In this document: one piece after another, positions 47,530 to 60,139 of the stretch
How the letters are laid out: every line of letters begins with the position of its first letter
Numbering within the stretch: the first letter of the stretch is position 1
DNA from: Ligustrum vulgare
Taxonomy: Eukaryota; Streptophyta; Magnoliopsida; Lamiales; Oleaceae
Direction: 5' to 3'
NCBI GenBank assembly: GCA_963555705.1
Contig: OY743181.1
Span: 23,068,513-23,132,512, forward strand
DNA: 64,000 bases
Made by a program: the position numbers and the translations under genes
Notes under the pieces: generated by a model
Seen by the model: the letters and a program-made list of their open reading frames with translations, nothing else
What the model was told of the DNA's origin: nothing
Databases searched by the model: none

Positions 47530-50500
47530 GTTTCTACGCAAAAAGGAGTGAAATCAAAAAGGCATTCATGGAAGAACGATCGATGGTTCTTCTGCTGTAC
47601 AAGGAATCATTCATTGCATTTGATGAAATTAACAAATCCCTCCCTAGTTTGGCTATTTCTTTATTGCAGGAATTCGAGGATGTGTTTCCAGATGACATAC
47701 CTAGTGGGTTACCACCCATTCGAGGTATTGAACATCAAATTGATTTTATACCTGGAGCAGTCATTCCAAACCGACCAGCTTATAGGAGTAATCCCGAGGA
47801 GACGAAGGAGCTTCAAAAGCAAGTGGAGGAATTAATGAGTAAGGGGTACATAAGGGAAAGCATGAGTCCATGTACCGTACCCGTGTTACTTGTGCCGAAG
47901 AAGGATGGGACGTGGAGAATGTGTGTTGATTGTAGAGCCATCAACAATATAACGGTAAAGTATCGTCATCCTATTCCTAGGTTAGATGATATGTTGGATG
48001 AATTGCATGGCTCTAGCATATTTAGTAAAATTGACCTTAAGAGTGGTTATCATCAAATTTGAATGAAAGAAGGAGATGAGTGGAAAACTGCTTTTAAAAC
48101 TAAGTATGGACTGTATGAATGGTTAGTAATGCCTTTTGGACTTACTAATGCACCTAGCACATTTATGCGTTTAATGAATCATGTTTTACGTGCATTTATA
48201 GGTAAATTCGTTGTAGTTTACTTCGATGATATCTTGATATATAGTAAAACTTTGAATGAGCATGTGGAGCATGTTAGGTGTGTGCTTGTGGTTTTAAGAC
48301 AAGAGCAACTTTTTGCTAATTTTAAAAAGTGTGATTTTTGCATGAAAAAAGTTGTATTTCTGGGTTATGTGGTTAGTACTAAAGGAATAGAAGTAGATGA
48401 AGAAAAAGTCAAAGCTATTTAAGAATGGCCAACACCTAAAAGCATAACTGAGGTTAGGAGTTTTCATGGCTTGGTTAGTTTTTATAAGCGCTTTGTTAAA
48501 AATTTTAGCACGATTGTCGCACCACTCACAGAAATTGTCAAAAAAAGTGTAGGGTTTAAATGGGGTGTAGAAAAGGAGCATGCATTTGATACTATCAAAA
48601 ATATGTTATGTAAAGCACCGGTTTTATCACTTCCTAACTTTGACAAGGCTTTTGAGATTGAATATGATGCCTCAGGGCTAGGCATTGGAGCTGTTTTAAT
48701 GTAGGATCAAAGGCCAATCGCCTATTTTAGTGAAAAAATGAAAGGGGCTGCACTTAATTATCCCACATACGACAAGGAGTTATACTCACTTGTGCGCGCT
48801 TTGGAAACATGGCAACATTACTTGTGGCCACGGGAGTTCGTGATACACACTGATACACACTGGTTTTAAGACAAGAGCAACATTACTTGTGGCCAAGGTG
48901 GGTAGAATTCATCGAAACATTTCCCTATGTCATCCGATACAAACAAGGTAAGGAAAATGTGGTGACAGATGCATTGTCTCGAAGGTATGTTCTTTTAAAT
49001 TCTTTAAATTCTAAATTACTTGGATTTGAATACATTAAGGACATGTATGTTAGTGATCCGGACTTTTCTAGTATTTATGATTCATGTGGTAAAGGGGCTG
49101 TGGATAAATTCTTTAAACATGATGATTATTTATTCCAAGAAAATAAATTGTGTGTCCCTAGGTGCTCAATGAGGGAGTTACTTGTGAGAGAGGCCCATAG
49201 TGGAGGTCTAATGGGTCATTTTGGAATTAAAAAGACCATCGAAATCCTAAGTGAACATTTCTATTGGCCTAAGATGAAGATTGATGTGGTTCGGGTTTGT
49301 AATAGATGCATTACTTGTAAGAAGGCTAAATCTAGGATTAAACCCCATGGATTATATATGCCTTTACCCGTCCCTAGTGAACCTTTGGTCGATATCTCTA
49401 TGGATTTTGTTTTGGGACTACCTAGGACTAAGAAGGGAAGAGATTCAATTTTTGTGGTAGTAGATTGCTTTAGTAAAATGGCACATTTCATACCATGCGA
49501 CAAAACTGATGATGCTACTAACATAGCTGAAATTTTCTTTCGGGAAGTCGTACGCTTACATGGGGTTCCTAAAAGTATTGTCTCGGATAGGGATGTTAAG
49601 TTCCTTAGTCATTTTTGGAGGGTCTTGTGGAACAAATTAGGTACAAAACTACTTTTCTCTACAACTTGTCACCCACAGACCGATGGAAAAACCGAGGTAG
49701 TAAACAGGACAATGATTCAATTGTTACGCACGATAATCAATAAAAATCTGAAAAATTGGGAAGAGTGTTTACCATTTATTGAATTTGCATATAATAGGGC
49801 TATACATTCTACTACTTCTTATTCACCATTTGAAATTGTTTATGGTTTTAATCCGCTAACACCATTGGATTTAATTCCTTTACCTGTGAATGAACGTAGT
49901 AGTCTAGATGGAAAGAAAAAGGCTGAGATGGTTAAAGCACTCCACGACAAGGTGAGGTTGGCGATTGAGAAGAAAAATGAACATTATGCTTCGCAAGCTA
50001 ACAAAGGAAGAAAGGGCATCATATTTGAACCCGGTGATTGGGTTTGGGTACATTTGAGAAAGGAGCGGTTCCCAAAACAACGCAAGTCAAAGTTACAACC
50101 ACGAGGAGATGGTCCATTCCAAGTGATTGAAAGGATCAACAACAATGCCTATAAATTAGATCTTCCTAGTGAGTATAATGTTTCGGCGTCATTTAATGTT
50201 TCTGATCTATCTCCGTTTGATGCAGGTACAGATTCGAGGTCGAATCCTTTCGAAGAGGGAGGGGATGATGTGATCCAGACCACGGATACAAGCCCGCACA
50301 AAGATCCGTTGAAGATCAAAGGAGGACCGATGACTCGATTGCAAGAAAAGAGGGCCAATGGAGCAATGGACAAGTTAGTTCAAGAAACAATGGCCAAAAC
50401 AATGTTCGTGTCATCAAAAGAAGCAAGTTCCATGTTGGGACCGAGCCAAAACGAAGAGTGGATCAACCTCATTCAAGCCGACGAAGAAAATTGCAATTTT

Positions 50501-50542
50501 TCAAAATTCACGGCCGTAACATATGGGAGCTCACGGCCGTAA
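47472..50542 (+). pseudogene. Gypsy C Pol: reverse transcriptase, RNase H, integrase
   Basis: RT from SKGYIRESMSPCTVPVLL to YFDDILIYS (about 48220-48246). Stops at 48060-48062 (TGA), 48420-48422 (TAA) and 48702-48704 (TAG). RNase H is damaged near 48841-48900, where part of the domain is replaced by copied fragments. Integrase from 48887 is open to 50542: [61 protein letters not shown]. The frame extends into the 3' LTR with [11 protein letters not shown], then into the palindrome array. Confidence 0.92.
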
Positions 50543-51071
50543 CGCAACCTCGGATCAAAAACAAGATTTTCAGAAAATTGGCTTACGGCCGTAAAAATAG
50601 TCTCACGGCCGTAATGTTGGAACAGAAAGGGCCTTACGTCCATAAAGTGAAGGTTCACGGCCGTAAATAATTATACGCGTGATTTTAGGAATTTTATTTA
50701 TTTCCTTATTTTTAGGTATTTGTTTCCTAGTTTAATTAGAACTCTTAACCTAGATTTTGACCCTATTTATAGGGATGTAATTTTCATTATTAAAAACACA
50801 ACTTTGATATTATAATTGAGAGGCTATTCTGCTTTCACAATCTTATTCTTCATTGAATAAAATCCGAACTTGCGAGTTATTCTTGTTTGTTCAAATCTCG
50901 GTGAGAATTATTATTGCTTGTGATCAAGAGATCAATATATCCCAGTGATTGTATTGGTTGCTTGATTCAATTAATTTTAATTGGATCCATAAATCGTGGT
51001 TCTTGGCGTTCTTGGGTTGATTTCAATATTTTGTGGGTTGCGTAGCTACAATTGCTACGTGGTTTGCATCA
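50266..51071 (+). repeat. 3' LTR of gypsy element C
   Basis: 806 bp, about a dozen differences from the 5' LTR. Palindrome array at about 50507-50667. Confidence 0.94.
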
Positions 51072-51989
51072 GGTGAGTTAATAGTTTAGAACGTAGTAAT
51101 AAATCCGGTAATTGAACGAGAGATAGAGATATACTATTGTTATTATTGCAGTCGTGTGTAAATTCTTTTGTTTATTGCATCTAGATAAGGAATATTCAAA
51201 CCCGCTGGAAAGATACATGGTTGACTTATTTAGGTAGAATTGATTTAAACTCGAGAGAGGAATTTTAATATAAATTAGTGAATTCGACCGAGTACATAAT
51301 TAGGAAATAGAACTGGAATTGGAGTTAATATAATTGGTTAGGTGAAATCGGGATTCCCAACTACATTACAATCATCTTTAAAAACAAAACAATCTTGTTT
51401 AATTTTAATTCTTTAGTTTATGTTCTTAATTTTAATTTTAATTCCCAAATTCTCTTCATTTGTTCAAATAGAGTTACAAACTAAAATATTTCGGTACTTA
51501 GTAGCAGTCCCTGTGGGAACAATAATCCAGACTCTTAGGTCCACTATATTATTTCTCACGACCCGTACACTTGCGGGGGTATTTCGCATTGCGAGATATC
51601 GGTGAACAATAACAACTACCTATTAAAAACTTGTTAGGAAAACCTCGTCAGGAAAACCCGTGGGACAAAACATCGGCTAAGGAAAAAAGAATTTAGCGCA
51701 TATTAGCTCCCCCTCATAGGAACATTACAATTATTTAGATATTGTATATAATTATTTCAATTATTAATCGGTGCAATATCGAATATGTTCACCAAACATA
51801 TAGATATGGCACATATCTCATATTATTTGTTCTTCAAATATAAATTCAATTATTCCTTTGAACTTGAAGAACTATAAAATATTTTCAATCATTTGAATAT
51901 GCTGCAATGAGCCATGTTCTATAATCAATATTCATCAATACATTTAATACAGTTCTCAAATCTGGAAGTGACTTATTCATTTCAATGAA

Positions 51990-54900
51990 CAATAAACTTA
52001 TTCACTTTAGGTGAATAATTAACCACGAATTTGAATTTGAAAATCAATTACCACGATTTTCAAATATTATTTATAATAACGGTACATCTCAATTCCAACA
52101 CTTTGTCATATAGATTCATTTGTACCATTCTAAGGTTATATGATCAATCACATTCCATTACAAAGTGATTCTATTCCAAACATATTAAATATTCAGATTG
52201 CATAGTATATGTATACTTTGATCAAACAAGTTTCTTAAAAACTTGAACTAAATATCTCAGACATATATAATCCCTCAAGGATTATACTGTATGCTTCAGG
52301 CATCGTATATGTTTCACATTGCAATTGTCAAATTGCTACCACCAAATTTAAGTTGTGAAACTTTAGATAGGTAACGATTCCTATACTTCAAATAGATCTT
52401 CTCTAATCATTTCACCGCAATCCTAAAGTATTGAAGTATTGATTACCCTTTATAATCTCACTCAATGGTACTTCAAAGAATACTCCCAACATACCGAGTT
52501 GATGATCATATATTTTGATATCACTCATTAGTACATCAAAGAGTGCAAGCTAGTAATTAGAGTCAATCATCTTTCATTATATACATTTCTAATAATTATA
52601 TATTTATTGACAACTATTATGCTTTTGTCAGGAAAATAAAATATTACATTTGTGCCAGATCTTTGAACATTTGTTGCGCAACAAGTCGTGTATTACGACT
52701 ATATCTATAGGTATTTTACTGACTTTACACTTTTAAGTGTTTGGACTTCACGTCCCAAAACTTCAAGTTTTGTAGTAAATTTAATTTAGCCTGAATGCAT
52801 ACTTTTGCTAACTATTTTTATGTCGATTTTTTTTGACATAATTTCTTTTATTATCCTCGCTATCATTCATATTATGATGCGGCTAGCTTCGCAATTTGCT
52901 TTTGCATAAGTGCTTTATAAAGTGTGCGACACAATTATCATCTCAATTCGATTTCTTTCCCCACAAGACATAATTACAGAGATCTTAGTTTTTCAATATT
53001 TCAAGTACTTGAACCTTTTCTGGAAATTTACAATTAATTATGTCAATAAATACTCTCTTACGAGTATATGCCTCCTCAATAAGACCATCATAATCATTTG
53101 CTCGATTTTTATTTATTTGGGGATCTATGTTCGAATCAGATATCGCTACTCTTCAAACGTGTCATATATCAATATAAGATAGAGCATATGTAGCTAATAT
53201 ATGATATTTTATCAATCTCTTATAGATATTGCATCTTATAATTATGTTATCTTTTTACCTTTTCATTCGTAGTTTCAATCGAAATTCTGGTTCATATTAT
53301 CAATTGCGAGGATATATATAACGTAATATAATGCTTTGTACAATTTAAAGCTACTAATCTTCCCCCTAATGCTGAGAAAATTGTTCAAACAAATTGACAA
53401 TCATTTTTTCGGCGTTATAAAATATCACTGATTTAGGATATATGTTCAAACCACTCATTTATTCTCAACATTCTTTATTTTCCATTTCAGTGCATTGTGG
53501 TGGATCAGTTGCACTATCAAAAAAATTAGGCTCTAACCATAAGCCAATTACAATGGGGAGAACTATGATATTGACATGATGCGTAATAGAATTTCATAAA
53601 CAAAAAGAGAAGTATTTTGTTCTCAATTAAATTAATTGGAGGAATTTAACAAGCAAAAATGTTAAATAATTTATCGACATCCCAACTAACACTTATTAAA
53701 ATGTTGAGATTCATGCCCACTAGCATTATCAAGACACATTCTTGATTACTTAATCTGAAGATTATGCTCATAATTTAAAATTTGAGCAATAATCTTGCAA
53801 ACATCAGGTTGCGAACACCATGCAATCATCTAGTATATGTATCAAATTTATTAGGTACAAATAATATTCAGACGATCAACGTGGAGGAAAAAAATTAGAT
53901 GGAAAAATTAGGCTCTAACCATAAGCCAATTACAATAGGGAGAACTATGATATTGACATGATACGTAATAGAATTTCATAAACAAAAAGAGAAGTATTTT
54001 GTTCTTAATTAAATTAATTGGAGGCATTTAACAAGCAAAAATGTTAAACCATTTATCGACATCCCAACTAACACTTATTAAAATGTTGAAATTCATGCCC
54101 ACTAGCATTATCAAGACACATTCTCGATTAATTAATCTGAAAATTATGCTCATAATTTAAAATTTGAGCAATAATCTCGCAAACTTCAGGTTGCGAACAC
54201 CATGCAATCATCTAGTATATGTATCAAATTTATTAGATACAAATAATATTCAGACGATCAACGTGGAGGATGATGGGGCCCCATGTATCACCCTAATTAT
54301 TTTAAGAAATATAAGGAATTTAATCCCTATTTTAGTTAGTGACGGTCAAAAAATTTCATGAAAGAGAACAAAATATCATATATGATTGAATTGAAGAATC
54401 TTTTGGTTCTTTATTGAGTATCCATTTTAATTTCGCATAATTATTGATCCAGTGATGGTCCAACTGGTCATGTCAAATAATAAAATCAAATTGAACTTCT
54501 GGTTCAATATAAGATATAATTCAATGATTAAACATTATATAATCATATATCATTCAAGTAGTCAAACTAATCAATGTCATTATGACATTTGTTATATGTT
54601 TTCTTTCAGAGATAAACATAAACTCAAATGAGATATTATTTAAAACATATGCTACGTTTTTATTACTCATTCAAAATAAATTTGTCAATATTCTTCTGGA
54701 ATATTGAAATTGCAATATCATACTCTTCAAGAGCAGATAATATTATGTTAAAAATATTGTGCTTATTCAGGAGCAACGACATATTAAACTCGAATATTCA
54801 ATATGAAATAAGATTTTCCTTCTTCAAGAGCAAAAATGAAATATTCTTTTGGAATATTTTATAAAATAACTCAAATGAGATATTTCTAATGCTGCAATAT

Positions 54901-56680
54901 TCTGCTGGAATATCGATTAGATCAATATTCCTCAAGAATATTGATTTAGATTGATACAATATTCTTAATATTCTTCTTGAATATTGTGCTATTTTATTGG
55001 ATATACATTCAAACAAATGTTTATTGTAAATTGGTATAATTAAAAGGATATGATAATATCGAATAACTATACCGTTTTATATAGAAATTCAAAGTTAAGA
55101 GAATACTAACATTTATTTTGAAAAGAAAAATAAATTTTTCCTTGTAAATTATTTTGCCTAGAATTTCTTGTCTTTACTTGGTTGAAGGGAAAATAATTTT
55201 TCTTTTGTTACAACTTAATAAAAGATTTGTGAACAGAAAACAAAATTTACTAACTCATGTAATATTCTTCTAGAATATTACTCATAGTGTTGTGTTACTT
55301 CAAGAACAACAATTAATTCTTCATAATAGATAGATTTGCGATTAATATTTTTTTAGAATATTAATTTTATTGTTGTGCTACTTCAGGATCAACAATATAT
55401 TTGATCTAACAAACTATGTTATTCATGAATAAGCAACATAATAAATCTAAATATTTTCCCAGAATATCAAATTGATAATATATATCTCATGATATTGGGC
55501 TCTTCGTGAGTAAATTATATTCCGTTAGAATATTTCATATGGAAATTATGATTCTTCAGGAATCATCATAAAAATATATTATTTTACATCATAATAATCT
55601 TCTGGATTATTAATAAATTCGAATTTCTATTAGCGAGAATACAATATTTATCACATGAGCAATAAAATAACATTCTTCTAAAATATTGAAACGTAGCAAT
55701 AACGCAATATTCTTCTGCAATATTGATTCGAACCTCATTCAATTATAACAATAATAAACACCTATTGTGCTACTTAGGAGAAAAAACGAATTATTCTTCT
55801 GAAATAATGAAATAATTATATTTCTCAAATTGCGATAAAATATTCTTCTGGAATATTTATCTAATATGTATTGTATTTCTTCAAGAACATTAACACCATA
55901 TTCGTTTAAAAATATTTTAAATTATGCTTTTTCAGGAGCATTGGGTCAATATTCTTCTAGAATATTAAAATTGTAATAGACTGCTTTTCAAGAGCAAGTA
56001 ATATTATATATACATGATATTACTTAATACTTGGGTTACAAGACAAAGATAAAATCTAAAGATTACAAAAATATTGGATTAATATAAACAAATAGATATA
56101 CTACAAATAAACTGTGAATATGGTTATTCAATATTTGCTAATTTTGATTCTAGGATTTTAGGCTGATCTTGTGCGGCACAAATGGTACAGAAAAACATAA
56201 TTGATATAGGCAAAAAGAGACAATGACAAATTTTTCATTACCTTTTAGAATGAAAATTAATGTGTTGGAACAAGATATGTCTTCTTCCGCTAACGAACTT
56301 ATTTCGATTATTCAAAAATAATAAATCAATATTCTTCTAAAATATTGAAAATTATAATTTATGCTCTTCATGAGCAAATAATATTCTTCTGGAATATTAA
56401 TTATAATGTCGTGTTACTTTAGGAACAACAACAAACTATTGTTAAATATTTTAGATATTTGCTCTTCTGGAGCAATTGAATAATAAATCTTTCAAAATTA
56501 TGCTCTTCGGGAGCAATTAATATTCTATACGAATATTATTATAATAAAAATTGTGCCACTTCAGGACCAACCATAAATTATTCTTCTGGAATATTGAGAA
56601 TCAAAATTCATGCTCTTCAGGAGGAACTAATATTCTTCTGGAATATTAATGACAATGTTGTGCTACTTCAAGAGCAGCAC
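51990..56680 (-). repeat. Array of small hairpins with near-constant loop inside N1
   Basis: In element sense (minus strand) many units read stem - CAGAA or CTGAA - stem. Checked by eye with perfect stems: 51998-52018 (8 bp), 52227-52245 (7), 52266-52286 (8), 54687-54705 (7), 54921-54945 (10), 54967-54985 (7), 55261-55279 (7), 55558-55576 (7), 55602-55622 (8), 56459-56475 (6). Stem sequences differ (AATATTC, TAATAATC, ATGATTC, TTGCTC and others) while pairing holds. No coding frame. Confidence 0.8.
53521..54284. repeat. Tandem duplication, period 382 bp, in N1
   Basis: Two copies starting AAAAATTAGGCTCTAACC at 53521 and 53903 and running to GATCAACGTGGAGGA (53888 and 54270). High identity with scattered substitutions. 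The unit covers decayed integrase-like sequence. Confidence 0.9.
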
Positions 56681-57158
56681 AAATTATTTATAATATATAA
56701 TATAAATAAATAAATAAATAAATAAAAGGATAATAATATGTAATTGAACTCACTTGACGACGTGTATAATCAAAATTGCAATATATTTTTCTCTTTGTTT
56801 GCCCCTGTGCACTCAAGGGAATGATTAAAAAATAATAATATGCACAAATTTCTAAAAGAATTCGAAAAGAGAATTCAATTGGTGTACATGATATTAGTTG
56901 GAGAAGAATTGTGATTCTTTCAACAATTGGAGAAGACTTGAGCGGAAGAACAAATTGGGATTCCAGGTTTCAATAATTAGAATTCGTATTTCAGCAATTT
57001 CAACTGAAAAAGAATTCGGCTACATTGATTTCGGAACTTCGAAAAAATCATAAGCCACCAAATTAATTTTGATGCACATGATAATATATTCTAACTAATA
57101 TTTTGATATCTGAGATTTTGGAAAAAAATTCTAACTCAATTTGGTAGAGACTATAATG

Positions 57159-57333
57159 TGTTATAAACTAGAAAGAAAATGATAGAAAAGTAAAGACACC
57201 AATAAATTTGTGTATTTTATTATGAATCAGTGCATCATATATATGGGAGAATATGGATATACAAAGTAATAATGTTTAGGATTATAGGGTTAAAATTGTC
57301 ATAATTCAATAATACAATATAATATTTACAACA
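57159..57333 (-). repeat. 5' LTR of N1
   Basis: 175 bp, TGTTATAAAC...TTTACAACA; element runs leftward. Confidence 0.8.
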
Positions 57334-58676
57334 AAAATGTATTTTTGTAAATTGTCCAAAAATAAGAGTATTTGAGTAAGAACCCCAAATCTAGTATCAA
57401 AATCAAAGTAAATGTAAAACGTGAAATTTTATTATTTTTTTCATAGATGGGAGTTTTCTGTCATTTTTGAAAAGGTGGAGTGTAGTCAAATTATAAAAAG
57501 AAAAAATAACTCTCGTAAAGGAAAAAAGAAAATTTCCTTATCTAAATATAAATTAAGAATAAAGGAAATTAGAGAAAATATTATTTCAAATCTAGCATAA
57601 ATATTTACGTAATAATTAGGAACAGAACGACAGTTAATAAGAGTAGCTTCTCTTTTTCCATGGGAGGGATTTTGTGTGACTATGAAAGACAACGTTGAAT
57701 GGTTTCCATAACGGAGCAATTTAGTTCCATAAAGTGGTCGGTAGCCAATCTTGGTAAAAAGATAATTATACGTGAATAAGTAAGCTCTAAATTTTTATTT
57801 TGTTCTCGATCAAACTTAAAATTAAATTATTAATTAATTAATTAATTAATTTTGTTTAAAAGTAAGAAAAATCAACTTCTCAGAACATATTTGGGAATTA
57901 AAGTATCTTTTTCTTTTTAGTTAAGCTTCTTGAAAATTTTAACTTGAGATATAGTGAATTCCTAAAGAAAATTATTATAAGTCGTAGAAAATAGTGTAGA
58001 TTTATTATATCATGCAAATTATGGTAGAGGCCAACATTAGTACACGGGGAAATCATATCAAGAACACTTGAAATGTGGGGGAAAAAAAATAGTGTTCTAA
58101 AAAGCGTAATGTGTGACGAAACAGTTAGGTCGAGCGTTAAGCTTAAATGCATCCAAGCGCGAAAAAGGGCGGTAGTGCTCGAGTAAAGCGAGGGTAGAGC
58201 TCGAAGCGGCGATGCCAAGTATCAAGCTTAAGCGCGCCTAAACGTAAATGTAAGTGGGTTTTTTAGAACACTGGAAAAAAATAATAATAATTCAAATGAA
58301 GAAAACGTTTAAAAAAAAAAAAGGACTATTAATTAGCACTTCAATGTGTGACATACAAAGAATTTAGACGAATATCAATTTTCTCACAAGACAGATGTCA
58401 TATTTGGTGGAACCATGCCAAAAACGAGATGTAAATGTAACACACATGGGTGGGTGGGGACGGAGTTAGGAATTTTTGTATCATGGGGGACATATAGAGG
58501 TAATATAATTTACGAAAAAAATGACATTTCTTAATAGTGGGGCTTGTTTGGGAGTTAAAGTTAGATTTGAATTAAATTACTAAACTGTCCTTTATTTGAG
58601 TAAATTTGATCTTTACAAATTTTATTGTAGAGACAAAAGTGTAAAATGAACAAAATAGTCTTTAATATTTGAAAAC
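57334..58676. other. Spacer between N1 and N2
   Basis: AT-rich with (AATT)n near 57830-57855. No gene recognised; short frames on the minus strand are Phe/Leu-rich noise. Holds the small MITE at 58091. Confidence 0.5.
58091..58272. mobile_element. Small MITE with AGTGTTCTAAAAA ends
   Basis: AGTGTTCTAAAAA at the left, TTTTTTAGAACACT at the right. Flanks GGAAAAAAAAT and GGAAAAAAAT are a likely 9-10 bp TSD. GC-richer core with AAGCGCG and GGGCGG motifs. 182 bp. Confidence 0.7.
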
Positions 58677-58884
58677 TGTTATAAATAATGTATATATGTG
58701 AATGACATAACCATTATATCCCTGTAAACTTTACAATATTACGATTGTGCCATTGTCCACTCCTATAAATAGGAGCCTATACTTACCAATTTATTACACC
58801 AATTCTTGAAGAGAAATTCTCTCCTCTAAACTCTCTCCATTTCTCTCTCTATGTTGTTCTTATGATTTCGATGATTTTATAACA
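58677..58884 (+). repeat. 5' LTR of N2
   Basis: 208 bp; TATAAATA box at 58764-58771 and a pyrimidine-rich R/U5 part (TCTCTCCATTTCTCTCTC). The ATAACACGTTATCAGCACGA junction is a motif I recall from plant copia leaders. Confidence 0.7.
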
Positions 58885-59017
58885 CGTTATCAGCACGAGT
58901 CTCTAACCAATTGAGTAATAACGGGAGTATGCTCTACAGTTGCATCTAAATGATGAGCCTCTGTATCAGAAACCTGATTATTACTAACCAATGTTTCCTT
59001 TTCTCTCAAACTGAAAA

Positions 59018-59380
59018 AGAATGATTCTGGCCGATCCAGATATCCGATCGACGATCGGCCACCGCCATCAGAACGGGCTTGTCAAGGAGAAGACTCGCCT
59101 AAAATTTGGCGCAGAACCAACGGCTGAAACAAAAGATATCGACCGAAGAAGAAAATCTGAAAAACTGTGCAAAAACAGATATCTGACCGAAAATTGAAAT
59201 GCTTATTCCGGACGATTCTGAACTCCGATCGACGATCGGCCAGAGGCATATCAACGGGTTTTTCTAGGAGAAGACTCGAATGAAATTTGGCGCAAATCCA
59301 ACGGTTAAAACGGAAGTTATTGTCCGGAGAAGAAGATGCTGGCGGACTGAAAAATGATGATTCCGGCCAAACGGTTGATC
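59018..59380 (+). repeat. Degenerate tandem repeat, unit about 155-180 bp, in N2 leader
   Basis: Copies start near 59018, 59198 and 59352. Shared blocks: CCGATCGACGATCGGCCA, AGGAGAAGACTCG, and AAATTTGGCGCA..CCAACGG. GC-rich sequence continues to about 59515 (GGCGGCGGCGGCGCG). A frame at 59287-59616 has no recognised domain. Confidence 0.75.
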
Positions 59381-59824
59381 TTTTGGAAAATCGGAGACCA
59401 CCGGCATGTTCAGGACGCCGAGGCACATATTATGGTGATGGGTCAATTTTTCCGATCACCGGCGCGTGGCGGCCGGCGGCGGCGGCGCGTGGCGGATCCG
59501 GCGATGACGAAAGGCAGTTTGTCCGTTTTGATGAATTGGATTTTTCTATGATCTTATTTTTCTGTTTTGTGCAGTTTTTAAAATATTCCGGCGGTCGAAC
59601 ATGGCGGTTTTCTTAAAAACTGTTTTTGGAGCAATCCTGACGAGATTTTGAACTTCGGACCAAAAGTAAGTTTGTTCTAAATTAAATTTTAAACCTATTG
59701 ACGGTTTCAATTTATTCATATGAGCAATATATTAAAATATGGACGATTTTGCCCTTAATAATACATACAAGTATAATAATCGTAAATTAACGATTAATAT
59801 GTGATCAATTGAATTATATTATGC

Positions 59825-60000
59825 TGCCACCTACATGGTTGGTTTTACCACCTACATGGTTGGCTTTACCCGGTTTAATTATTTCATTATGTCGATTCCG
59901 CCTATATGGCCGGTTTAATTGTTTCATCTCGTTGATACCGTCTATATGGCTGGTTTAATTATTTCATCACGTTGACACCGCCTATATGGTCGGTATATCA
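59825..60000 (+). repeat. Short tandem repeat, unit about 45 bp
   Basis: Repeats of CCGCCTATATGGCCGGTTTAA-like units separated by TTTCATxxxGTTGA, four to five copies. Confidence 0.8.
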
Positions 60001-60139
60001 ATTGAATACATATAAACACCTCAGTTGTTGGTTAATTCTAACATATTAGAGGGTTGTTGTCAACATATATACTTGGTGGTATAACCCCAGTATCGTTATT
60101 GTTAATATATATATACAATATTATTGTTATTTGATACTT

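Larger units (their letters stand above)
44308..51071 (+). mobile_element. Ty3/gypsy element C (CRM-like), innermost insertion
   Basis: LTRs 44308-45112 and 50266-51071 (TGATGTGATCC...TTTGCATCA), perfect TSD GGTGA (44303-44307 and 51072-51076), primer-binding site TGGTATCAGAGC at 45115-45126, purine tract AAGAGGGAGGGGA before the 3' LTR. Gag intact; pol broken by several stops and a rearrangement. Sister family to A (shared LTR start and TTACGGCCGTAA array). Confidence 0.96.
43317..51608. mobile_element. Solo LTR (about 1.5 kb without insert) inside N1, split by gypsy C
   Basis: Starts TGATAAGTGTATTTTATACAC, ends ATATCGGTGAACA, with perfect TSD ATAAC (43312-43316 and 51609-51613). The ends and the CCCTGTGGGAACAATAATCC / CACTTGCGGGGG blocks near 51510-51580 resemble Tat/Ogre- or Retand-type gypsy LTRs (inference). 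U3-like part has CG-rich palindromic motifs (GCGATCGCGC near 43801). Confidence 0.8.
42625..57333 (-). mobile_element. LTR element N1, copia-derived, decayed, with nested insertions
   Basis: Short LTRs at 42625-42796 and 57159-57333 (TGTTAYAAAC...TTTACAACA). Flanks AAAAG and AAAAT are a possible 5-bp TSD. The minus strand after the right LTR reads CATTATAGTCTCTACCA, matching the leader of N2. Near the 3' LTR there are several copies of a TGCCTCGTTAAAAC..CCAATGGGA block (plus-strand reading), a repeat seen in plant copia 3' regions. Traces of copia integrase lie at about 53510-54340. No intact ORF. Internal sequence from 51.9 to 56.7 kb is an array of small hairpins. Confidence 0.75.

Noticed and set aside
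59287..59616. Gly/Arg-rich ORF in the N2 leader
   Set aside because: Composition follows a GC-rich tandem repeat; no Gag or other motif seen.
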